NCBI GenBank assembly: GCA_002310075.1 | Contig: DBXU01000150.1 | Coordinates: 4,143-16,663, forward strand | Source of the DNA: Bacteroidales bacterium UBA1204 | GTDB taxonomy: Bacteria; Bacteroidota; Bacteroidia; Bacteroidales; F082 | Length of the DNA stretch: 12,521 nt | Reading direction: 5' to 3' | In this document: one piece after another, positions 7,034 to 12,521 of the stretch | How positions within the stretch are numbered: position 1 is the stretch's first letter | Layout: each line of letters begins with the position of its first letter | Notes under the pieces: model-generated | The model's database searches: none | Seen by the model: the letters and a program-made list of their open reading frames with translations, nothing else | Told to the model about the DNA's origin: nothing | Translations under genes and position numbers: made by a program

Positions 7034-7771
7034 ATGTCAGAGAATCTAGTCATCATCCCGACGTATAAGGAGAAAGAGAACATCGAGAAGATCATCCGCT
7101 ATGTTTTCAACTTGCCCATGGCCTTCGATATTCTCATTATCGACGACAACAGCCCCGATGGCACCGCAGATATCGTTAAGACATTGATGACGGAGTTTGA
7201 TGATCGTCTGTTTATGATTCAGCGTGCGGGCAAGTTGGGCCTTGGCACAGCTTATATAACGGGTTTCAAGTGGGCCTTGGAACGTGACTATCAGTATGTC
7301 TTTGAGATGGATGCCGACTTCTCGCACAATCCCGATGACCTATCTCGTTTGCATGATGCCTGCGCCAATGGTGCCGACCTCGCAATTGGCTCGCGCTACA
7401 AGACCGGTGTCAATGTGGTCAACTGGCCCATGGGTCGTGTGCTGATGTCGTATTACGCTTCTGCCTACGTCCGTTTCGTCACAAGGATGCAGGTGCGCGA
7501 CACCACGGCAGGTTTCGTTTGTTATACGCGCAAAGTGCTTGAGACCATCGACTTCGACAGGATCAAGTTCGTTGGCTATGCTTTCCAAATCGAGATGAAA
7601 TACACAGCATGGAAACTCGGTTTCAAGATAGAGGAAGTGCCAATCATCTTCACCGATCGCCGTGAGGGACAGTCGAAGATGAGCAAGGGCATCTTTAGAG
7701 AGGCCGTGTTTGGCGTCATCAATTTGCGCTGGAGAGGCATGACAGGTAGAATTAAACCCAGAAAAGTCTGA
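7034..7771 (+). CDS. GT2 glycosyltransferase, polyprenol-phosphate mannosyltransferase (DPM1-like)
   Basis: A 245-residue family GT2 enzyme of the dolichol/polyprenol-phosphate mannose synthase type, which moves a sugar (typically mannose from GDP-mannose) onto a polyprenyl phosphate at the cytoplasmic face of the membrane, making a lipid-linked donor for extracytoplasmic glycosylation. Visible motifs are the N-terminal VIIPTYKEKENI (6-17), IIDDNSPDGT (35-44), the metal/nucleotide-binding MDADFSHNP with D93 and D95, the GSRY strand, and the C-terminal VPIIFTDRREGQSKMS acceptor-site motif. No transmembrane segments are present, so it is the short, soluble/peripheral DPM1 form. It is the first gene of its operon; its TGA overlaps the ATG of pyrC by one base (TGATG), implying translational coupling. 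The exact sugar is not determined by sequence; glucose or another hexose remains possible. Confidence 0.88.
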   Translation: MSENLVIIPTYKEKENIEKIIRYVFNLPMAFDILIIDDNSPDGTADIVKTLMTEFDDRLFMIQRAGKLGLGTAYITGFKWALERDYQYVFEMDADFSHNPDDLSRLHDACANGADLAIGSRYKTGVNVVNWPMGRVLMSYYASAYVRFVTRMQVRDTTAGFVCYTRKVLETIDFDRIKFVGYAFQIEMKYTAWKLGFKIEEVPIIFTDRREGQSKMSKGIFREAVFGVINLRWRGMTGRIKPRKV

Positions 7772-9123
7772 TGAACTACTATATTAAGAGTGCGACACTT
7801 GTCAACGAAGGTCAGACCTTTGTGGCAAGTGTTTTTGTTTCGGAAGGCAAGATTGCCAAGATTGTACGTGAGGGCCAGGTCCCTGAGCCCGTCGAAGGGC
7901 CGGTTGATCAAGTCATCGATGCCAAAGGCAAATACCTGATCCCAGGCATCATTGACGAGCATGTGCATTTCCGTGAGCCAGGTTTGACACATAAGGCTGA
8001 TATCTACACTGAGAGTCGTGCTGCTGTGGCAGGCGGTGTGACCTCTTTTATGGATATGCCCAATACCAATCCGCAAACGACCACCCAAGAATTATTGCAG
8101 CAAAAGTTCGACCTTGCGGCCGAGAAGTCGCTGGCCAACTATTCTTTCTATTTGGGCGCAACCAACGACAACCTCTCGGAAGTCGTTAAAACCGATCCTA
8201 AAAAGGTATGCGGTATCAAGTTGTTTATGGGTTCCAGTACAGGCAATATGTTGGTTGACAAGAACGAAGTCTTGGTGCGCTTGTTTAGGGAATCACCTTG
8301 CCTTATTGCTGCGCATTGTGAAGACGAAATGACCATTCATGCCAATACGGTTCGCTGTAAGGACTTGGCTGCCAAGGGGGAGGTCATAGCTGATGCGAGT
8401 ATTCATCCATTTGTCCGCACCATGGAGGCATGTTACAAATCTTCCGCCAAGGCTGTCGACATGGCCGAGAAATTCGGTGCCAGGCTTCATGTGATGCATA
8501 TTTCGACCCAAAGGGAATTGTCGCTGTTTAGAAACGACATACCATTGAAAGACAAAAAGATAACGGCTGAAACTTGTCCGCATTACTTGTGGTTCGACAA
8601 TCATGACTATGAGGAAAGGGGTTTTGCCATCAAGTGCAATCCCGCCATCAAGTCGCATCGCGACAAGGAAGCCCTGCTTCTTGCTTTACATGATGGCGTG
8701 ATCGATACCATCGGCACTGACCATGCACCTCATCTGAAAGAGGAGAAATTTACGGGAGACTATTTTACGAGCAAATCAGGCTTTCCGTCTGTCCAACATT
8801 CCTTGGAGCTGATGACTAATGTATTGCCCAATGATCTGCCCCTATTGGTGCAACTCATGTGCCACAATCCCGCCATCTTATATCAGATTGACCGTCGAGG
8901 CTTCATTCGTGAAGGCTATCATGCCGACTTGGCCTTGGTGGATATGGATGCAAATCACAGGATTGCAGATGAAAATGAATACTCTAAATGTGGCTGGACT
9001 CCATATAATGGCGTACTATCCCATTGTCGGGTGACGCATACCTTTGTGAATGGCGACATGGTGTTTGAAAATGGCATCTTCCATGAAGAGAACAGGGGCT
9101 TGCGGTTGTGTTTTAATAGGTAA
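7771..9123 (+). CDS. pyrC: Dihydroorotase (class I type)
   Basis: A 450-residue cytosolic amidohydrolase that cyclises N-carbamoyl-aspartate to dihydroorotate, the third step of de novo pyrimidine synthesis. The metal ligands and active-site motifs are all present: H64/H66 in DEHVHFREPG, PNT at 96-98, the carbamylated-lysine candidate K149 in GIKLFMGSSTGN, H181 in HCED, H242 in HIST, TCPHYL (267-272) and D316 in GTDHAPH. The length is normal for the longer type I enzymes of Bacteroidota. The ATG overlaps the stop of the upstream glycosyltransferase. Residues 37-44 (VPEPVEGP) come from a REP-like palindromic DNA repeat sitting in frame between the small N-terminal beta domain and the barrel. 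This is a length-tolerant loop, so activity should be kept. Allantoinase or hydantoinase would be the alternatives, but the motif set favours dihydroorotase. Confidence 0.93.
   Translation: MNYYIKSATLVNEGQTFVASVFVSEGKIAKIVREGQVPEPVEGPVDQVIDAKGKYLIPGIIDEHVHFREPGLTHKADIYTESRAAVAGGVTSFMDMPNTNPQTTTQELLQQKFDLAAEKSLANYSFYLGATNDNLSEVVKTDPKKVCGIKLFMGSSTGNMLVDKNEVLVRLFRESPCLIAAHCEDEMTIHANTVRCKDLAAKGEVIADASIHPFVRTMEACYKSSAKAVDMAEKFGARLHVMHISTQRELSLFRNDIPLKDKKITAETCPHYLWFDNHDYEERGFAIKCNPAIKSHRDKEALLLALHDGVIDTIGTDHAPHLKEEKFTGDYFTSKSGFPSVQHSLELMTNVLPNDLPLLVQLMCHNPAILYQIDRRGFIREGYHADLALVDMDANHRIADENEYSKCGWTPYNGVLSHCRVTHTFVNGDMVFENGIFHEENRGLRLCFNR
7873..7903 (+). repeat. REP-like palindromic element within pyrC
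   Basis: The core at 7881-7899 reads CCCTGAGCCCGTCGAAGGG: CCCT pairs with AGGG, a tandem G/A mismatch follows, then a G-C pair and a short loop. GGCC occurs on both sides (7873-7876 and 7899-7902). This is the widespread bacterial intergenic/intragenic palindrome whose translation gives PEPVEG, and it is read here in that frame. It is dispersed in many unrelated genomes; only one clear copy is in this window. Confidence 0.75.
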
Positions 9124-9143
9124 ATCAATTGAATAAAAATAAT

Positions 9144-9560
9144 ATGAAAAAAGCGTTGTTATTGTTTTCCATGGTGTTGGCCATGGTTGCTTGTACACCC
9201 CGTTTGGATGAGAAAGTGGTTGTGTCTTATCCTGACGGTACTACGCAGAAAGCCCAGTATTTCAACCGAAAAGGTGAATGTGTGAAAGAGGTTGAGTATT
9301 ATGAGACCGGCCAGGTAAAAATGGAAGGTGCCATGAAAGACGAGAAGCGCGTTGGGGAATGGAAGGCATATTTTCCAGATGGACGTATGCAAAGTATCGG
9401 CACTTTTGTCGATGGATTGCGTACGGGTAAAGCCACGATATGGCAGGAAAACGGCAACCTCCTACAAGAAGGCTTCTTTGAAGAAGGTAAACATGTAGGA
9501 AAATGGAAGTTCTACGATGAGCAAGGCAACCTGATGAAGGAAGTCGATTTCGGCAAATAA
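9144..9560 (+). CDS. YwqK/MORN-repeat lipoprotein
   Basis: A 138-residue lipoprotein. The signal peptide MKKALLLFSMVLAMVAC puts the lipidated cysteine at C17. The mature part is built from short beta-hairpin repeats of about 23 residues, of the MORN/YwqK type: Y-E-T-G-Q-V-K-M-E-G (53-62), G-E-W-K-A-Y-F-P-D-G (71-80), a G-K-A-T-I-W-Q-E-N-G unit (95-104) and G-K-W-K-F-Y-D-E-Q-G (119-128). Such proteins are often labelled 'YwqK family antitoxin', but the lipoprotein signal argues for a periplasmic or envelope-bound scaffold, not a cytoplasmic antitoxin. I chose the ATG at 9144; the frame could open at TTG 9129, but the signal peptide starts cleanly at 9144. It lies 20 bases after pyrC and is the last gene of that operon. 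Its biochemical function is unknown. Confidence 0.85.
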   Translation: MKKALLLFSMVLAMVACTPRLDEKVVVSYPDGTTQKAQYFNRKGECVKEVEYYETGQVKMEGAMKDEKRVGEWKAYFPDGRMQSIGTFVDGLRTGKATIWQENGNLLQEGFFEEGKHVGKWKFYDEQGNLMKEVDFGK

Positions 9561-9563
9561 AGC

Positions 9564-10937
9564 CTATTTTTTATCCTTCCAGCTGAACAAGTTTATGCCG
9601 AAGGTGAACTCGGCGTAGTCAATGACGACTTCATGCACTTTCATGAAGCTGCCCACGAACATGTTACGGTTTTCGCCAAGGTAATATTTAAAGCCTAAGC
9701 GGCCGTAGAAGGTGCGGTAGCAGGGTGGGAGGTAGGTGTCCTCAAAGTTGCTTTCCGATGACTCGGCCAAGCCCCAGGTCTTCTTTTGGTCAGTGCCAAA
9801 ATAGATTCCGTGCCAGAGGTAATAGGCGCCACCGAGGCAGAAAGCAAAGCGGTTGTAGTTAATCTCGAACATGGCCGATGGTGCGAAGTGCAAGCCGCGG
9901 GCGAAGCTGTATTCCATTAGCGGGATGGCGTCGTCACCGGAGAAGTATTCGTGACCGTCACCGTACATCTGATGCGCTTTCTCATACATGCGTTTGGTCT
10001 CGCCCGTCCAGCCAAAGTCCAACGCGAGGTCGTAACTGAATTTTGGGTGGAATTGACGGTGTATGCCGAGTTGGATGACGTCTGCGAAGTAATAGGGGCG
10101 TTCCTCGGGCAGGTCGCTGACCATGGTGCCATCGGCGGTTTGGTAGCTGCGCATCCATTCGTTGGTTTGCAACAGGCCAACCGATTCTGTGGCAAAGATG
10201 GAAGTGGTCTTTTGGAATTTTGGACGTGGACGCTCTTTAGGGACCATTTCTGGTCTTCCATTGGGATGATAACGCAAGCCAACCAACCAACTGAATACAT
10301 TGATACCGCAGTTGGGAAGCCGAAGGGCTGCATTGGAAGAATGCGAAAACTGGTAGCGGACCAACAGGTCGAAATTGTCCTCAATCATGAAAGTCGGCCC
10401 AGCATCAATAGCGAGGTGTACATTGGCAACGGAACCTATAAACTCGTCACCATGCTTGGTCCAAAAAGATAAGCCCCCCATAATGTCGTAGTCGAACGAC
10501 CAATGCTTTCCTTGGTACAGGTGTCCGTTGATAAAACCGCCTACTGAGTAACAGTCGCCGAGCGGACGCCAAGAGGTTCGCTCATAACCATTTTCGTCTC
10601 TGTCGACAAACTTGATGCTGTCCACATGGTTTTTTTCCAATCTCAGAAAAGCTCCGAAAGATGGGTGGTTGAAGTCACGCTCCCATTTCATTCGTCCATC
10701 AGTCTGACGGCCGATGCGAAGGTCAAGGCCATATTGAGGCAAGACTTTCATATAGGCATGGCGTTCTTCGAAAGGGTAATACTTTCCAAGACGGGCATCG
10801 GCTTCAAAATAAGTGCGGTTGTCGTAAGCGTAAAATGATGATTCTTGTGCTGTTATGGTTCCTGAAAAAACCACGGCAATCAAAAGGATTAAAATAAAAG
10901 GAGTTTTCCTTGTGTGGTTCAAATGCGCTTTTTTCAT
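9564..10937 (-). CDS. Outer-membrane acyloxyacyl hydrolase / PagL-like lipid A deacylase, two-barrel form
   Basis: A 457-residue exported protein with a signal peptide (1-31, ending TITAQ) and amphipathic beta strands throughout. In the first half, at 198-213, is the signature SHSSNAALRLPNCGIN, matching the H-x-S-N-A motif of PagL/acyloxyacyl hydrolases, where His (H199) and Ser (S201) form the catalytic pair that removes an acyl chain from lipid A in the outer membrane. The position equivalent to the third PagL catalytic residue, a Glu 12 residues after the Ser, seems to be N213. A second barrel-like half follows a charged, proline-containing linker near 232-245, making the protein much longer than single-barrel PagL. 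It lies 26 bases downstream of the patatin gene and is probably co-transcribed with it. Its end is 3 bases from the convergent YwqK gene. Activity is plausible but not certain. Confidence 0.75.
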   Translation of the reverse strand: MKKAHLNHTRKTPFILILLIAVVFSGTITAQESSFYAYDNRTYFEADARLGKYYPFEERHAYMKVLPQYGLDLRIGRQTDGRMKWERDFNHPSFGAFLRLEKNHVDSIKFVDRDENGYERTSWRPLGDCYSVGGFINGHLYQGKHWSFDYDIMGGLSFWTKHGDEFIGSVANVHLAIDAGPTFMIEDNFDLLVRYQFSHSSNAALRLPNCGINVFSWLVGLRYHPNGRPEMVPKERPRPKFQKTTSIFATESVGLLQTNEWMRSYQTADGTMVSDLPEERPYYFADVIQLGIHRQFHPKFSYDLALDFGWTGETKRMYEKAHQMYGDGHEYFSGDDAIPLMEYSFARGLHFAPSAMFEINYNRFAFCLGGAYYLWHGIYFGTDQKKTWGLAESSESNFEDTYLPPCYRTFYGRLGFKYYLGENRNMFVGSFMKVHEVVIDYAEFTFGINLFSWKDKK

Positions 10938-10963
10938 AAGTATTGGTTATGGATAGATAAAGG

Positions 10964-12034
10964 TTATTTGTTCGCTTTTTCTTCGTCGTTGTTGTACCAT
11001 TCAAGATAGGCTTGAGTACAGGCTGTACCTGAATCTACAAGTTTCTGTTTGTTTTTATCCGAAATGTCGAAGTCAATGGGGCCAACGTCAAAGGTGTCGA
11101 TGAAGACCGTACGTTGCCAATCGTCGTTGTGTAGGTGCACGCTGTCCTGTGCGTCGAGGAGTGTGGTGATTAAGGCCTTTGTGTATGAGAACAAGGACTT
11201 GATTTCTTTCGCTGGGGGCTGGAACTCTGGATCAATGAACTTGGCAATCTCGTCTTTTCCATCCAAGCGGAAGCCTAAGGTCTCTTTGTTGTAGACATAG
11301 AGGTTTTTGGATTGACCAGGTCGGGCAGTCCTGGGTACTATGGTTGACAACTTATCATTGAGGACTTCGTAATAGTCGGTCCTTCTTGCGTTGTTTTGTT
11401 GGTCGTAAACAAGGTTCTTACGATCGAAGACTTTGATGGCGTAGTTGTCGAGAAGTCCACCGTCGACATAAATATGATTGTCTTTGTTGACGCCTTTCAC
11501 CGCGGCAAAGAACAGCGGGATGGACATGGAGATACGAGCGGCATCCGCCACTTTAACATCTGGGGTGTTTTTTGCATTGAACACCTTTGAACAGCCTGTC
11601 GAAAGGTCGGCACCGATCAAACTGATTTCCTTGTATTTTTGAGCCTTTGCAAGGCCGTTGAAAGTGATTTCTCCATCGCCGGTTTTTTGCTTGATATAGT
11701 CAGCCATCAGGTTACGGAAGAAGTCGCCTTTATACCAACCGTAATCCGTGATGAAGCGTTTAGCGTCGCGAATATAACCCCAAGAGTCGTCAAGGAAGTT
11801 CTGGAAATTGAGATTCCAAAGGATGTCTCTCAGTTCGGCGGCAGAATAGCCTAATCCGACGAGAACTGCCACCATGGCGCCTGCAGAGGTGCCTGCCACG
11901 CGATTGATGTCTTTGAGAATGCCTTCTTGGTCAAGGACCTCAAGGGCGCCCACGTAGGCGATACCTTTTACGCCACCACCTTCGAAGACAAGGTTCTTGA
12001 AGTGATACTTGTTTGTGTCGTTGTTCTTGTTCAT
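10964..12034 (-). CDS. Patatin-like phospholipase
   Basis: A 356-residue serine lipid acyl hydrolase with no signal peptide, so cytosolic or peripheral to the inner membrane. Patatin motifs are complete: the oxyanion-hole GGGVKG (19-24), the nucleophile elbow GTSAG with S50, the RISMSIPLFF helix (167-176), and the catalytic D191 in VDGGLLDNY; the Ser/Asp dyad is therefore intact. After the core (to about 230) there is a C-terminal extension with no recognised motif. It likely releases fatty acids from phospholipids or related lipids. The frame opens 18 codons earlier (12088), but that part overlaps cysS; the ATG at 12034 directly precedes the patatin core. Gap to cysS is 19 bases and to the next gene 26, with no -7 element in either, so one transcript is likely. 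Confidence 0.9.
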   Translation of the reverse strand: MNKNNDTNKYHFKNLVFEGGGVKGIAYVGALEVLDQEGILKDINRVAGTSAGAMVAVLVGLGYSAAELRDILWNLNFQNFLDDSWGYIRDAKRFITDYGWYKGDFFRNLMADYIKQKTGDGEITFNGLAKAQKYKEISLIGADLSTGCSKVFNAKNTPDVKVADAARISMSIPLFFAAVKGVNKDNHIYVDGGLLDNYAIKVFDRKNLVYDQQNNARRTDYYEVLNDKLSTIVPRTARPGQSKNLYVYNKETLGFRLDGKDEIAKFIDPEFQPPAKEIKSLFSYTKALITTLLDAQDSVHLHNDDWQRTVFIDTFDVGPIDFDISDKNKQKLVDSGTACTQAYLEWYNNDEEKANK

Positions 12035-12053
12035 GGTATGTCGTTTTTTATCA

Positions 12054-12521
12054 TCAATCAACCATCCAGGTGGTGCCTTCCTTACCATCCTTCAAAGTGA
12101 TGTGCAACTTGGCAAGCTCGTCTCGGATCTTGTCGCTGGTGGCCCAATCCTTGTTGGCGCGGGCTTGTTTTCTGATGTCAATGATGGTCTGCATGAGGCC
12201 GTCGACAATGGCGCCACTGCCATCTGAGGCATTGCTTTCCACCAATCCTAGAATATCGAAGACAAAATCATTGAAGAGTTTGGTGAGCATCTCCAATTCA
12301 TTTGCGTTGATTTGAGCCTTGCCGTCTTTGATTGTGTTGACGATGCGCACAGCCTCGAAGAGATTGGCAATCACGATGGGGCTATTGAAGTCGTCGTTCA
12401 TGGCATCGTAGCAGGCATCAACAATCTTTTGGATGTCGAGGCTGTTAGCGCCTTCGGTGGCCTTTAACGTCTTAACCGCTTTCACGGCTTCCATCAGGCG
12501 GTTGTAGCCTTTCTCGGCGGC
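12054..12521 (-). CDS. cysS: Cysteinyl-tRNA synthetase, C-terminal part (truncated by window edge)
   Basis: The frame is open at the window edge; only the last 155 residues are visible. They cover the alpha-helical DALR-type anticodon-stem-binding domain, with DACYDAMNDDFNSPIVIANLF near its start, then the short C-terminal region ending in IRDELAKLHITLKDGKEGTTW. The segment KQARANKDWATSDKIRDEL is characteristic of the end of bacterial CysRS. The enzyme charges tRNA-Cys in the cytosol. The catalytic Rossmann fold with HIGH/KMSKS motifs lies outside the window. It appears to be the upstream member of a transcript that continues into the patatin gene 19 bases later. Confidence 0.92.
   Translation of the reverse strand, partial: AAEKGYNRLMEAVKAVKTLKATEGANSLDIQKIVDACYDAMNDDFNSPIVIANLFEAVRIVNTIKDGKAQINANELEMLTKLFNDFVFDILGLVESNASDGSGAIVDGLMQTIIDIRKQARANKDWATSDKIRDELAKLHITLKDGKEGTTWMVD

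Noticed and set aside
432..9123. A functional link between the proposed nucleic-acid uptake locus and pyrC as a nucleotide salvage cluster
   Set aside because: A strong terminator and a separate promoter lie between them, and pyrC is a de novo synthesis gene grouped with a glycosyltransferase.
9144..9560. A toxin-antitoxin system based on the usual 'YwqK family antitoxin' label
   Set aside because: No toxin gene is adjacent, and the protein has a lipoprotein signal, so it sits outside the cytoplasm.
12035..12088. An 18-codon upstream extension of the patatin gene overlapping cysS
   Set aside because: The extension is antisense-like overlap outside the patatin fold, and the ATG at 12034 fits the family start.
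1..12521. CRISPR arrays, tRNA/rRNA genes, insertion sequences or phage genes
   Set aside because: I found no regularly spaced repeats, no tRNA-like folds and no transposase or integrase motifs in either strand.

Overview
The window is most likely from a Bacteroidales (phylum Bacteroidota) chromosome, probably a gut- or rumen-type, possibly uncultured, lineage. The evidence is: three promoter -7 elements of the Bacteroidota type TAnnTTTG; start codons preceded by A/T-rich stretches rather than Shine-Dalgarno sites; outer-membrane and lipoprotein families typical of the phylum (a TonB-dependent receptor with a large surface-type lipoprotein, a GH20-like C-terminal discoidin domain, and choice-of-anchor-J-like modules); and moderate G+C. 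Coding density is very high, with no gap over 300 bases.

Layout. (1) 1-435 (+): the C-terminal end of a secreted protein, best read as the discoidin-like tail of a GH20 beta-hexosaminidase. Its stop codon overlaps the stop of the next, convergent gene. (2) 432-1478 (-) and 1618-6917 (+): a divergent locus. On the left is a secreted endonuclease/exonuclease/phosphatase (EEP) family enzyme. On the right is a TonB-dependent outer-membrane receptor, followed 20 bases later by a 902-residue lipoprotein with two OB-like modules (DUF5689-like and DUF6359-like) and three jelly-roll modules. The two arms are served by divergent promoters about 45 bp apart. The right arm ends in a strong UUCG-loop terminator. 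(3) 7034-9560 (+): a promoter, then a GT2 polyprenol-phosphate mannosyltransferase-like enzyme, dihydroorotase (pyrC, coupled by a TGATG overlap) and a YwqK/MORN-repeat lipoprotein. (4) 9564-12521 (-): cysS (C-terminal part only), a patatin-like phospholipase and a two-part outer-membrane protein carrying the PagL lipid A deacylase signature, in one closely spaced transcription unit.

The most interesting candidate system is region 2. A secreted phosphodiesterase-type hydrolase, an outer-membrane TonB importer and a modular lipoprotein with OB-like folds, kept together and divergently expressed, look like a surface machine that cuts and imports a phosphate-containing polymer or ester. Extracellular nucleic acid is my favoured substrate, by inference only. 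A second point of interest is a REP-like palindromic repeat embedded in frame in pyrC, which adds a PEPVEG peptide to a surface loop region. A third is the pairing of two lipid-ester hydrolases behind cysS.
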